NCBI GenBank assembly: GCA_902796425.1
Contig: CADBPC010000127.1
Location: 1-51,217 of the forward strand
Direction of reading: 5' to 3'
DNA length: 51,217 nt
Origin: an uncultured Lachnospiraceae bacterium
GTDB lineage: Bacteria > Bacillota > Clostridia > Lachnospirales > Lachnospiraceae
Positions 8,577 to 17,053 of the stretch are shown here, piece after piece; positions within the stretch are counted from its first letter, which is position 1; every line of letters begins with the position of its first letter. A program made the position numbers and the translations under genes. The notes beneath the pieces are model-generated. The model saw nothing but the letters and a program-made list of their open reading frames with translations. It had not been told where the DNA came from and made no database searches.

Positions 8577-10316
8577 ATGTATGGCTGTCCTGCCTGCGGC
8601 GCAGGCCTTCGATTTGACATAGCTTCGCAGAAGCTTCATTGTGACTACTGTGACAACAGCTACGACCCGGCCGAGTATGACCGCGAAAAGAACGCGGCGG
8701 AGCGCCGGGACGGTTATCTTGACGTCACGGTCTATACCTGCACGCAGTGCGGCGCGGAAATGGTGAGCACGGACAACGCGGTAACGGGCTTTTGCAGCTA
8801 CTGCGGCGCATCGGCGGTCCTTTCTTCCAGACTGGATTCCCAGCCAAGGCCCAAAAAGATCATTCCGTTCCTGAAGACAAAGGAAAACTGCAAGGAGCAG
8901 TACGTAAAAAAGACAAGATACGCGATCTACGCCCCGAAGGAGCTGAGGGATTCGCAGTTCCTGGAAAGATTCAGGGGCATCTATATCCCCTACTGGCTCT
9001 ACCGCGTCACCTTTAAGGAGAACGCCTCCGTTCCGGGGCGGAAAGTCTACCGCAAGGGGAATTATGAGTACTCCGAGGAGTACACGATCAACCTGGACCT
9101 GAAGGGCGGGTACCGGGACCTTGCCTATGACGCGTCCGTCAGCTTCAACGACAGGCTGGCGGATACGATCGCGCCGTTTTCCCACAAGAAGATGAAGCCC
9201 TTCCGATCGGGATACCTGTGCGGCTTTTACGCCGATATGGCGGACGTCGACAAAGAGACTTATATAAAGGAAGCAAAGGAGTCGGCGACGGATTATGCGC
9301 TTCGCTCTCTTGAGCAGAAGCTTTTGAAGACGGATGTGACGGTTTCGCTCCCGGACAGTGAGGCGGCGAAGGAAGCGCTTGTGGGAACCAGCTGCGAGGA
9401 TGCGGACGGCGGTCTTTTCCCTGTGTGGTTCCTGACCTGGCGAAGGAAGGACAGGGTGGCCTATTCTGTCGTAAACGGAGAGACGGGAAGGGTGTTTGCA
9501 GACCTCCCGGTCGATCTCGGGAGATTCTTTATAGGAAGCGCCATAACGGCCGTAATACTCTACATCCTGGCGGAGTGGTTCCTGTTTATGATGCCTCCGA
9601 CGGCCCTTTCTGCTGCAGCTTTGATGGCCCTGATCGCGGCGGCAGCCTTCTACAGGGCGTCGGATAAAATCACATCCCAGGACATCCACGCGGATGACAA
9701 GGGCTTCTGGTCCGACGTTTCACCGGAGGATCCCGGCTTTCAGGAATATGAGAAATACAAAAAGAAGGAAAAGGACAATTCAGGGTTTCTGGCCAGGGCG
9801 GGCCGTTTTGCCCTGAAGTTTATAGAGAACGGACTGCTGCCTGTGCTCGCGGTCATGTTCCTTTCGATGAATGTGCTGGGGACGGTCTTTTCCATGATCG
9901 GGAGACTTACGATCGGGTTCGGCGCGACCACCTCGACGGAGGCGGTGGAGACGGCAATGTCGGCGTGTACCGGCACAGCCATTCTCGGGACCTGGTATTT
10001 TATCCGCACGATCCTTCTCTGCAGAAGGGTCATCCGGGTACAGCAGATCCACCCCGGGCGCGCGGCGCTCACGGAGCAGCACAGGAATATGATTATCGGA
10101 GCGGCGTTTGCCTATGCCGCCCAGATTGTCGCCCTGGTTACGGTCATGCTCCATCCCGCAAATGACATGATTTATTATGTGGCTTCGATCATCTGCCTTC
10201 TGGCGGTGGCAGCGACGTGCGTCGGCCTGATTCAGAGGTACAACCTGATGGCGACGCACCCGGTGCCTGACTTTTTTGACAGGAAGGGAGGGAACGACAG
10301 TGCGCAGGATGTATAA
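8577..10316 (+). CDS. Double zinc-ribbon, multi-pass membrane protein
   Basis: The 579-residue protein begins with two four-cysteine zinc ribbons, Cys4/Cys7/Cys22/Cys25 and Cys55/Cys58/Cys73/Cys76. The family is often labelled TFIIB-type zinc ribbon protein by this motif alone, which does not imply transcription. A soluble middle region (about 80-310) is followed by two membrane segments near residues 320-365 and by three or four more between about 415 and 560. GGAGG precedes the ATG. The downstream TPM-domain gene overlaps its end by 17 bases, so both are made together. Proteins of this type often stand next to TPM or LemA genes in Firmicutes, which suggests a shared membrane complex, but no biochemical role can be assigned. 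Confidence 0.8.
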   Translation: MYGCPACGAGLRFDIASQKLHCDYCDNSYDPAEYDREKNAAERRDGYLDVTVYTCTQCGAEMVSTDNAVTGFCSYCGASAVLSSRLDSQPRPKKIIPFLKTKENCKEQYVKKTRYAIYAPKELRDSQFLERFRGIYIPYWLYRVTFKENASVPGRKVYRKGNYEYSEEYTINLDLKGGYRDLAYDASVSFNDRLADTIAPFSHKKMKPFRSGYLCGFYADMADVDKETYIKEAKESATDYALRSLEQKLLKTDVTVSLPDSEAAKEALVGTSCEDADGGLFPVWFLTWRRKDRVAYSVVNGETGRVFADLPVDLGRFFIGSAITAVILYILAEWFLFMMPPTALSAAALMALIAAAAFYRASDKITSQDIHADDKGFWSDVSPEDPGFQEYEKYKKKEKDNSGFLARAGRFALKFIENGLLPVLAVMFLSMNVLGTVFSMIGRLTIGFGATTSTEAVETAMSACTGTAILGTWYFIRTILLCRRVIRVQQIHPGRAALTEQHRNMIIGAAFAYAAQIVALVTVMLHPANDMIYYVASIICLLAVAATCVGLIQRYNLMATHPVPDFFDRKGGNDSAQDV

Positions 10317-11277
10317 ACTCAGGATGCTTAAAGATTTGCGGCAGTGCCACATTTTTAAAAGAATTGCGGGAATAGGATCAGGAAGGATTTCCGGAAAGCT
10401 GACAGTGTACAGCGGGGCCGGATTTGTGGTATGCTTGCCCCTGATGCTTTTGAGCCTTGTACTGTCACTGGCACTCATGCTGACGGCCATTCCCGCCAGG
10501 GCAGCCGTTTCCTGGGATGCAGGCACAGTGCAGGCAGTGTATGAGAATCCTCAGACGGGCTTCGCGGCATATATCATTGACGGAGAGAATCTCCTTTCGG
10601 ATCAGGAGGAGACAGAGCTCCTGAAAGATATGATACCGGTGACGGCGTACGGAAACGCGGCGTTTGTCAGTGACTATGCGTCCGTTCCGGCGTCCGAATG
10701 GGCAAGGAGCCGGTTTGACATTCTTTTCGGAAATGCCAGCGGCACTCTTTTCCTTGTGGAGATGAACAGCCGCGAGCTGTATCTGTACAGCAACGGGGAG
10801 ATTTACAATATCGTTAACTCCCGCGCCGCGGCATCGATCGTCGACAATGTCTATACCTATGCCTCGGAAGGTGATTTCCGGGAGTGCGCAGCGGGCGTGT
10901 ACCGCCAGATTTCCACCATGATGGAGGGCGGGCGTATTTCCCAGCCGATGAAGCACATCACCAATGCGCTGATCGCCATCTGTGCGGCTATCCTCCTGAA
11001 CTATCTGCTGGTCCGCATTACGACCATGCAGGACAAGCCCAAAAAGTCGGAGGTCATGGGAGCGATGGCGGCAACCTTTGCGGTTGTCGGGACGAAAAAG
11101 ATCCTGCTGAAGCAGTCAAAGCATTACAGGCCGCAGACCTCTTCCGGTTCGGGTTCTCACTCATCGGGTTCCTTTGGCGGAGGGTCTTTCGGCGGCGGTT
11201 TTTCGGGCGGCGGAGGACATTCTTCCGGCGGCGGAGGCGGACACTCTTCGGGCGGCGGCGGAGGACACAGTTTCTGA
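10300..11277 (+). CDS. TPM-domain membrane protein with Gly/Ser/His tail
   Basis: The 325-residue product has an N-terminal membrane segment or signal (about residues 35-58) and an extracytoplasmic domain with the TPM fold signature: YIIDGENLLSDQEETELL, SRFDILFGNASGTLFLVEM and ELYLYSNGEI. A second helix (about ITNALIAICAAILLNYLLV) follows. The tail after residue 285 is almost only Gly, Ser, Phe and His in short repeats, as is common in TPM proteins. Known members act in photosystem repair or have phosphatase-like folds; the role in Clostridia is not settled. I prefer the GTG at 10300 because GGGAGG lies at good distance; the ATG at 10309 is the alternative. It overlaps the zinc-ribbon gene by 17 bases. 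Confidence 0.82.
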   Translation: MRRMYKLRMLKDLRQCHIFKRIAGIGSGRISGKLTVYSGAGFVVCLPLMLLSLVLSLALMLTAIPARAAVSWDAGTVQAVYENPQTGFAAYIIDGENLLSDQEETELLKDMIPVTAYGNAAFVSDYASVPASEWARSRFDILFGNASGTLFLVEMNSRELYLYSNGEIYNIVNSRAAASIVDNVYTYASEGDFRECAAGVYRQISTMMEGGRISQPMKHITNALIAICAAILLNYLLVRITTMQDKPKKSEVMGAMAATFAVVGTKKILLKQSKHYRPQTSSGSGSHSSGSFGGGSFGGGFSGGGGHSSGGGGGHSSGGGGGHSF

Positions 11278-11291
11278 TCCGGTGAAAGAAT

Positions 11292-11819
11292 ATGCTCAAT
11301 ATTGTTTTGCATGAACCGGAGATTCCGTTCAACACCGGCGCGATCGGGCGCACCTGTGTGGCGGCCGGCGTGAGGCTCCATCTGATAGAGCCGTTCGGAT
11401 TTATACTGAGCGACCGCTATATCAAACGGGCGGGAATGGACTACTGGGACCGGCTGGATCTTACAAAATACGTCGACTATGAGGCGTTTCTTGAAGCGCA
11501 TCCGGATCTTACGCCGGGCGGCAGCGGGGACGGGCCTCACCTGTGGTTTGCGACAACGAAGGCGCCGCAGACCTATGCGGACGTGCGGTTCGGCCCGGAT
11601 GATTTCATCATGTTCGGAAAGGAATCCGCGGGAATCCCCGAGGAAATACTCGCGCCCTACCCGGATGCGTGCATCCGCATCCCCATGTTCGAAGACACCA
11701 GGTCTTTGAACCTCTCCAACAGCGCTGCGATTATCCTGTATGAAGCGCTGCGGCAGAATGATTTTGCATCACTTGAGAAAACAGGACAGCTCCACAGGCT
11801 CTCCTGGAACAGACAATGA
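11292..11819 (+). CDS. trmL: tRNA (cytidine/uridine-34-2'-O)-methyltransferase TrmL
   Basis: This 175-residue SPOUT methyltransferase puts a 2'-O-methyl on the wobble base of tRNA-Leu isoacceptors, using S-adenosylmethionine. Family marks are the N-terminal NIVLHEPEIPFNTGAIGRTC, the middle FGKESAGIP loop and the C-terminal knot region IPMFEDTRSLNLSNSAAI, which forms the cofactor site. Length is slightly above the usual 155-165 residues because of a short insertion near residue 75 (TPGGSGDGPH). It sits 14 bp after the TPM gene and 10 bp before the CotH-like gene, so it is probably carried on the same transcript without functional link. Confidence 0.95.
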   Translation: MLNIVLHEPEIPFNTGAIGRTCVAAGVRLHLIEPFGFILSDRYIKRAGMDYWDRLDLTKYVDYEAFLEAHPDLTPGGSGDGPHLWFATTKAPQTYADVRFGPDDFIMFGKESAGIPEEILAPYPDACIRIPMFEDTRSLNLSNSAAIILYEALRQNDFASLEKTGQLHRLSWNRQ

Positions 11820-11829
11820 AAGGCAGTTT

Positions 11830-13770
11830 ATGGTAAAGACAATCAGAAAGGCGGCTGCGCTGTGCCTTGCGCTGGTGCTGGCAGGTGCGGCTTTTGCGGC
11901 GGGAGGTGTCACCTCCCATGCCGCTGTTGCCGCGCAGCAGCAGACAGTGCCCGCGGCGCAGGATGACTACACGGCGGCGCAGGCCCAGAGAATGCAGCAG
12001 GCAATCCAGCAGGCGCTCATGCAAAGAACCGGCGAGAGCCAGACAGTGCAGGGGAGCGCACAGGCGGCCCCGCAGCAGCAGGCCGAAGCGGAGGCTTTAG
12101 CGCAGCAGCAGGCTTTGGCTGAGCAGCAGGCCGCACAGCAGGCGGCCATTGAGCAGGCGGCGATGGCCCAGGCGGCTGCCGATGCGGCAGCGGTCCAGGC
12201 CGAGGCAGCGGCGCAGGCGGCAGCGGAAGCCCAGGCAGCCCTCCTTGAGGCGCAGGCAGCACTGCAGGCAGCCGAGGCGGCGGCACAGACGACAGTCCCT
12301 GAGACGCAGGTGGCGGCACAGACAGCGCCTGCCGCACCGGCTCCTTCCTTTTTCATCACCACAAGGAGCCTTGATAAGCAGATCATGACGGCGTGGGAGG
12401 TCCTTGCCGGCGCCGCGACGGCATCCGTGGAGATCACCTCCGCCGGAAGCCGGAGCGAGAAGACAGTGAGCGCCGCGGCGGGCGTATTTACCTGGTCCGA
12501 AGGAACTCACGGCACGCTCTACACGATCAAGGTGACGCAGAAGAATTCGGCCGGGACGGTTCTTGGCAGCAGCCAGGCGCAGGCACTGTTTCTTGATTAC
12601 GGCAGGCTCCCGGCGCTTCCCATCCTTAAGTTTGAGACAGAGAACGGCGCCATCCCGACCTGCGAGCCGCAGCTTCCGCCCGATGCGGGACTTGCCGGGC
12701 AGACCATCAAGAACAACGAGTATGTCAAGGGCACACTCGAAATGACAGGGACTGCGGCAGGCACCATAACTACGGGAATGAAGATGAAGGTGCGCGGCAA
12801 TACCAGCGCGAACGGCATCGACAAAAAGCCCTACAAGCTCAAGCTCGACGAGAAGGCGGATCTTCTCGGCCTCGGCAGCAGCTATGCGGGCAAGGAATGG
12901 GTCCTTCTCAATACCGGCTATAACCTGAACACCTTTATCAGCGACCTTGTCGCTGCGGAGTGCCGGATGGAATATGTCCCCGCGATGAGCTTTGTCAATG
13001 TCATCCTGAACGGTGACTGGAGAGGAATCTACATCCTGACCCAGCCCGTTGAGCAGGGCAAAAACCTGGTGAACGTCAGTGACAGCGGCTACATCTTCGA
13101 GAACGACTCCTACTGGTGGAGCGAGGGAGAGGTTTATTTCAAGACCACCTACCAGCCCTACCAGATGGGCTATACCTTCAAGTACCCGGACATGACGGGC
13201 AACAGTGACCCGAAGGTGACGGCGCTCCAGAGATACATGCAGTTCGTGGAAAAGAAGATCTACAGCTGCGATGAAACCGTCTGGAATTATATCGACGCGG
13301 ATACCTTCTCCGGCTGGATCATGGCGAGGGATATCCTGGGACAGTCGGACGCCGCGGGCTCCAATATTTATTTCTATCTGGATAACTTTAATGCCGCAAA
13401 TTATTCCGCGAATCTCCTGAAAATGGGGCCGCTCTGGGACTTTGATTCCGCGTTTGATGTGGCGGACGCGTGGTCGCCGCAGCATACGGCGGAGTTTCTG
13501 CACCACCACTATCTGTTTATGTCGGAGACCTTCCGTGATGTTTACAGGCTGCAGTGGCAGGCGCTCTCCCCGCATCTTCTGAGTGATATCGAGACGCAGC
13601 TGAACACGCTTGTCTCCACCCGCGGGAAGGCAATCAACGAGAGCAGAAGGCTCGACAGCGCGAGATGGCAGATCGCTTACACTCCGCTTGAGCAGGAAGT
13701 GAAAAAGGACAGGGACTGGCTGGCGGCTAGGATCCGCTGGATCAACTCCCATATTGGCGAGGACTTATGA
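11830..13770 (+). CDS. Exported CotH-like protein with Ala/Gln-rich N-terminal region
   Basis: The 646-residue product has a signal peptide (AAALCLALVLAGAAFAAGG) followed by about 120 residues almost wholly of Ala, Gln and Glu, probably a long helix or wall-spanning spacer. A beta-sandwich-like part (about 185-260) precedes a CotH-type domain from about residue 300: RGNTSANGIDKKPYKLKL, the glycine/asparagine loop KEWVLLNTGYNLNTF, FVNVILNGDWRGIYIL, and the acidic segment MGPLWDFDSAFD, which matches the metal-binding DFD-like part of CotH kinases. CotH of Bacillus phosphorylates spore coat proteins; non-spore bacterial members are common and mostly unstudied. The ATG at 11830 was chosen for the signal peptide. 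It shares ATGA with the following MBOAT gene, which points to joint action at the cell surface. Confidence 0.85.
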   Translation: MVKTIRKAAALCLALVLAGAAFAAGGVTSHAAVAAQQQTVPAAQDDYTAAQAQRMQQAIQQALMQRTGESQTVQGSAQAAPQQQAEAEALAQQQALAEQQAAQQAAIEQAAMAQAAADAAAVQAEAAAQAAAEAQAALLEAQAALQAAEAAAQTTVPETQVAAQTAPAAPAPSFFITTRSLDKQIMTAWEVLAGAATASVEITSAGSRSEKTVSAAAGVFTWSEGTHGTLYTIKVTQKNSAGTVLGSSQAQALFLDYGRLPALPILKFETENGAIPTCEPQLPPDAGLAGQTIKNNEYVKGTLEMTGTAAGTITTGMKMKVRGNTSANGIDKKPYKLKLDEKADLLGLGSSYAGKEWVLLNTGYNLNTFISDLVAAECRMEYVPAMSFVNVILNGDWRGIYILTQPVEQGKNLVNVSDSGYIFENDSYWWSEGEVYFKTTYQPYQMGYTFKYPDMTGNSDPKVTALQRYMQFVEKKIYSCDETVWNYIDADTFSGWIMARDILGQSDAAGSNIYFYLDNFNAANYSANLLKMGPLWDFDSAFDVADAWSPQHTAEFLHHHYLFMSETFRDVYRLQWQALSPHLLSDIETQLNTLVSTRGKAINESRRLDSARWQIAYTPLEQEVKKDRDWLAARIRWINSHIGEDL

Positions 13771-15245
13771 TTTATAACTCCTGGATATTTCTGATTCTCT
13801 TTCTACCCCTGACGCTTGCGGGGTGGTACGGCCTGCATGCCGCGGGGAAGTCCCGCGCTGCGCGGGTCTTTATGATCGGAATGTCATTGTGGTTCTATGG
13901 CAGCTTTCAGTGGAAAGCTGTCATTGTTTTGCTCATAAGCCTTGCTGCCGGATACTGCTTCAGCGCCGCCATGGAACGGGAGGAGGGAACGGCGCGCACT
14001 GTAATTATGGCGGCGGGGGTTGTTTTCAACCTTCTTCTGCTCGGTATTTTCAAATATCCCGGGGCCTCTGCGCTTACAGGGGTGTCTCTTGCGATGCCGG
14101 TCGGCCTCTCCTTCTATACCTTCAGCCAGATCTCCTATATCGTGGACAGGGCAGGGGGGGAAATCCCGCATGCCGGGATCCTTGACTACGCGGTGTATGT
14201 CACCTGGTTCCCGAAGCTCGCGGAAGGCCCGATCACCCGCTATGAGGAGTTCCGCAGGCAGATCGAAGGTGCGGGAGCCGGCAGGATCAATAAGGAAAAC
14301 ATGCTGCGCGGCTTTATTCTCCTGGTTTTCGGAATGGCCAAGAAAATGCTGCTCGCGGATGTCCTTGCGCCTGCGGTAAGCTTCGGGTATCAGAACGCCT
14401 ATTATCTGGATACGCTGAGCGTCATCCTGACGGTAAGCGCCTATGCGATGCAGCTCTATTTTGACTTCAGCGGATTCTGCGACATGACGCTCGGAATCTC
14501 GCGGATGCTGGGAGTCGATCTTCCGCTGAACTTTAACGCTCCCTACCACAGCACGTCCTTCTCCTCCTTCTGGCAGAGATGGCACATGAGCCTCACCTCG
14601 TTTTTCACAAAGTATGTCTACATACCGCTCGGGGGCAGCAGGAAGGGGAGCTTCAGGACCTGCCTTAACGTAATGATCGTTTTCTTTCTCTCGGGCCTGT
14701 GGCACGGGAACGGGATGACCTATATACTCTGGGGCGTCCTGACCGGCGCGCTCGTACTTGTTTCAAGACAGCTCCGGAAGGGAAAGGCAGCAGGGAAAGA
14801 AGGCAGCGCGGGTGCGGACGCGGCCCCCGCGGCCGGATGGAAAACAGCGCTTTTAAGGCTGCGGACGTTCTACATTTTCTGTTTTACACTGATCTTTTTC
14901 GGAGCGGTGAGAACCGATTACGCCTTTGCGATGGTGCGAAGGCTCTTCGTTCCCATGTGGCCGGGGTTTTTATACCGCATTGCACAGACGGTGGAGCTTC
15001 CGGAGACCTATGTCCTGTTCAAGGCGGTCTCTCTTTTAAAGCCGGAATTCACGAATCCCCTGCGGCTCGCCCTGCTGGTGCTGATCCTTATCGTCAGCGC
15101 GGTGCTTGTCAACGGGAGCTGCGCGCAGGTGAAGGCGAAGAACATGAAGCTGAGCGGCAGAAACGCCGTGCTTGCGGGGGTTCTCCTCGTCTGGTGCCTT
15201 GTCTCCATGACAGGGGTCAGCACCTACCTGTATTTTGCATTCTGA
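13767..15245 (+). CDS. MBOAT family O-acyltransferase (AlgI-like), complete
   Basis: The 492-residue polytopic protein begins MIYNSWIFLILFLPLTL, a typical AlgI/PatA-group start. Further family marks are SLWFYGSF, PVGLSFYTFSQISYIVDR, the WFPKLAEGPI loop, YFDFSGFCDMTLGI, the FWQRWHMSL loop and FLSGLWHGNGMTY with the conserved His. It is expected to move acetyl or similar groups across the membrane to an extracellular acceptor. Its start codon overlaps the stop of the CotH-like gene by four bases (ATGA), and the SGNH-like gene starts 19 bp after its stop; MBOAT plus SGNH-type partner is the known layout of acylation systems such as AlgI with AlgX/AlgJ. The acceptor is unknown. The tail region around residues 340-352 is a Lys/Ala/Gly-rich loop. 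Confidence 0.95.
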   Translation: MIYNSWIFLILFLPLTLAGWYGLHAAGKSRAARVFMIGMSLWFYGSFQWKAVIVLLISLAAGYCFSAAMEREEGTARTVIMAAGVVFNLLLLGIFKYPGASALTGVSLAMPVGLSFYTFSQISYIVDRAGGEIPHAGILDYAVYVTWFPKLAEGPITRYEEFRRQIEGAGAGRINKENMLRGFILLVFGMAKKMLLADVLAPAVSFGYQNAYYLDTLSVILTVSAYAMQLYFDFSGFCDMTLGISRMLGVDLPLNFNAPYHSTSFSSFWQRWHMSLTSFFTKYVYIPLGGSRKGSFRTCLNVMIVFFLSGLWHGNGMTYILWGVLTGALVLVSRQLRKGKAAGKEGSAGADAAPAAGWKTALLRLRTFYIFCFTLIFFGAVRTDYAFAMVRRLFVPMWPGFLYRIAQTVELPETYVLFKAVSLLKPEFTNPLRLALLVLILIVSAVLVNGSCAQVKAKNMKLSGRNAVLAGVLLVWCLVSMTGVSTYLYFAF

Positions 15246-15264
15246 GCGCGGGCGTTATACAGAC

Positions 15265-16407
15265 ATGAAGAAAAACAACAATCTTCCGGACAACTCAACA
15301 AACGCTTTTATCCGGCGAGGCCTTTTGGCGGCCGGTCTTTTTGCTGCGCTGGCTGTGCTCCTGACGGTGCTGTTTGATCCTTTTTACCATTACCATAAGC
15401 CGTGGTTTTCCCTGCGGCCGGTCCTTACGGATAAGGAATACCAGGTCATCGGGACCCTTCGCCATTTCGATTATGACGCCGTCCTTGTCGGCTCTTCCGT
15501 CGTTGAAAACAATGACAACTCCTGGTTTGACGCCCTGTTCGAGTGCCGCACGGTAAAGGCGGTCCGCTCCTACGGAGGAATCGCGGACCTTTGCTGGTAC
15601 GCGAATGAGGCCTTCGATGCAGGGCAGAAAAAGGGAGCCGTCATAAGGAAGGTCTTTTTCAACCTGGATCCCACGGCCCTGATCGCGGATGCCTCCACAA
15701 CGTTTGAAGCCAGCGGCTGCCCTATGTATCTCTACGACAGGAATCCTTTTAACGACGTGTCCTATCTTCTCAACAAGACCGTGCTGTTTGAGAAGATTCC
15801 GTATATGATTGCGCAGAACCGCAGCGGTTATAACCCGGATCTGTCCTACAACTGGGCGGAGGGCAAAGACTTCAGCCGGGAGGGCGTCCTTTCGCATTAT
15901 TTCCGCCATAAGCAGGAGACGATGCTGGAGCCGGATGCCTTTGAAGAGAATGTGCGGGAAAACGCGGAGCTCCTTACGCAGCTGATCGCTAAGAACCCGC
16001 AGACGCAGTTCTATTTTTTCCTGCCCCCTTACTCCGTGGTCTGGTGGGACAGCGCGGTAAGGAGCGGCGAGAGAGACGCCTTCCTTTACGCGCAGGAGAG
16101 GGTGCTCTCACAGATCCTTGCCTTCGACAACGTGGAAGTATACGACTTCCAGACGGACGAGGAGATCATATCGGACCTGGACAACTATATGGACCCCATT
16201 CACTTTACGCCGCAGATCAATGCATATATGGCACAGACCATGGCGGGTGAGAGCACAGGAGGGGCGGAGCCGCTCCACCGGGTCCGTGCGCAGGATGTAA
16301 AGGCACTTATGGAGAGGACAGCGCGGCTCTCCGACGGATGGATAGAGCGCTATATAGGTTCCCTGGACAGACAGGGGCTTATCAATTATTACCCGGAGGA
16401 GGAATAG
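15265..16407 (+). CDS. Membrane-anchored SGNH-like (AlgX/DltD-type) partner of MBOAT
   Basis: The 380-residue protein has one N-terminal membrane helix (about residues 17-38) and an outside domain. The segment YDAVLVGSSVVEN near residues 70-82 carries the GSS block expected of SGNH-type acyl esterases or transferases, and DNYMDPIHFTPQ near residue 311 supplies the Asp-x-x-His pair (DPIH). This pattern is that of accessory enzymes that take an acyl group from an MBOAT protein and place it on a polymer. The start is the ATG at 15265; a TTG at 15235 would overlap the MBOAT gene and lacks support. A hairpin lies after the stop. Catalytic activity is inferred from the motifs and the neighbour. Confidence 0.82.
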   Translation: MKKNNNLPDNSTNAFIRRGLLAAGLFAALAVLLTVLFDPFYHYHKPWFSLRPVLTDKEYQVIGTLRHFDYDAVLVGSSVVENNDNSWFDALFECRTVKAVRSYGGIADLCWYANEAFDAGQKKGAVIRKVFFNLDPTALIADASTTFEASGCPMYLYDRNPFNDVSYLLNKTVLFEKIPYMIAQNRSGYNPDLSYNWAEGKDFSREGVLSHYFRHKQETMLEPDAFEENVRENAELLTQLIAKNPQTQFYFFLPPYSVVWWDSAVRSGERDAFLYAQERVLSQILAFDNVEVYDFQTDEEIISDLDNYMDPIHFTPQINAYMAQTMAGESTGGAEPLHRVRAQDVKALMERTARLSDGWIERYIGSLDRQGLINYYPEEE

Positions 16408-16426
16408 GCCGGGTCAGGTTTGCCAT

Positions 16427-16449
16427 CCCCTGCCGCCGTAAAGCAGGGG
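16427..16449 (+). terminator. Hairpin after the CotH/MBOAT/SGNH operon
   Basis: CCCCTGC (16427-16433) pairs with GCAGGGG (16443-16449) across a nine-base loop. The following CTTCTATTT is only moderately T-rich, so this may be a weak terminator. It separates the SGNH-like gene from the sigma factor gene 73 bp further on. Confidence 0.5.
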
Positions 16450-16480
16450 GCTTCTATTTGATATAGGGATTGGAGCACAG

Positions 16481-17053
16481 ATGAGCGCAGTACCGGAGGA
16501 TCATGTGATCGTCGATCTCTACTGGGACAGAGATGAACAGGCGATTGTAAGGACGCAGGAAAAATACGGGCGTTATCTAATGAAAATTGCCATGAACGTG
16601 CTTGCCGACGAGGAGGACAGCAAGGAGAGTGTCAACGACACCTATCTGAAGGCATGGAACTCCATGCCGGACAACCGGCCGCAGGTTCTCTCCACTTATC
16701 TTGGCAAAATCACGAGAGAAACCTCAATTGATATCTACCGCAGGCGGACAAGCGCAAAGCGCGGCGGATCCCAGTATGCCGCCTCGCTGAGTGAGCTGGA
16801 GGAGGTCCTTTCCGGCGGCGATACTGCGTGGCAGGAGGTCATGGAGCATAAGCTCTCCGCCGCGATCAGCGCATTCCTTCGGACACTTCCGGAAAAGAAA
16901 AGGAATGTTTTTATCAGCAGGTACTATTTCCTTGATTCCACAAAGGATATCGCCGGGAAAGCGGACATGACGGAGACGGCGCTCAGGAGCATGCTGATGC
17001 GGATGAGACAGGACCTTAAAAAATATCTGGAAAAGGAGGGCTTTACGGTATGA
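16481..17053 (+). CDS. ECF-type RNA polymerase sigma factor
   Basis: This 190-residue protein has region 2 (about residues 25-95, with DEEDSKESVNDTYLKAWNSMP and a following ITRETSIDIYRRR) and region 4 (about 130-185, with LPEKKRNVFISRYYF and the helix-turn-helix DIAGKADMTETALRSMLMRMRQDL). The pattern is that of extracytoplasmic-function sigma factors that direct RNA polymerase to stress or envelope promoters. GGAG lies upstream of the ATG. The next gene overlaps by ATGA and encodes a single-pass membrane protein, the usual arrangement of sigma and anti-sigma. Targets are unknown; the upstream acylation trio is an obvious candidate. The Asp-rich region 2.2 has SVND where many family members have AED. 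Confidence 0.9.
   Translation: MSAVPEDHVIVDLYWDRDEQAIVRTQEKYGRYLMKIAMNVLADEEDSKESVNDTYLKAWNSMPDNRPQVLSTYLGKITRETSIDIYRRRTSAKRGGSQYAASLSELEEVLSGGDTAWQEVMEHKLSAAISAFLRTLPEKKRNVFISRYYFLDSTKDIAGKADMTETALRSMLMRMRQDLKKYLEKEGFTV

Noticed and set aside
6795..9689. Very long open frame (964 codons) on the minus strand
   Set aside because: It runs antisense to two well-supported plus-strand genes, has no ribosome binding site or known motif, and its Arg/Val/Leu/Pro-rich composition fits a mirror of GC-rich coding.
12060..12300. Tandem repeats suggesting a CRISPR or satellite
   Set aside because: It is in-frame Ala/Gln coding sequence of the CotH-like gene; units are irregular and there are no spacers.
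12097..13752. 551-codon minus-strand frame opposite the CotH-like gene
   Set aside because: Antisense mirror of a clear gene; no signal, motif or ribosome binding site.
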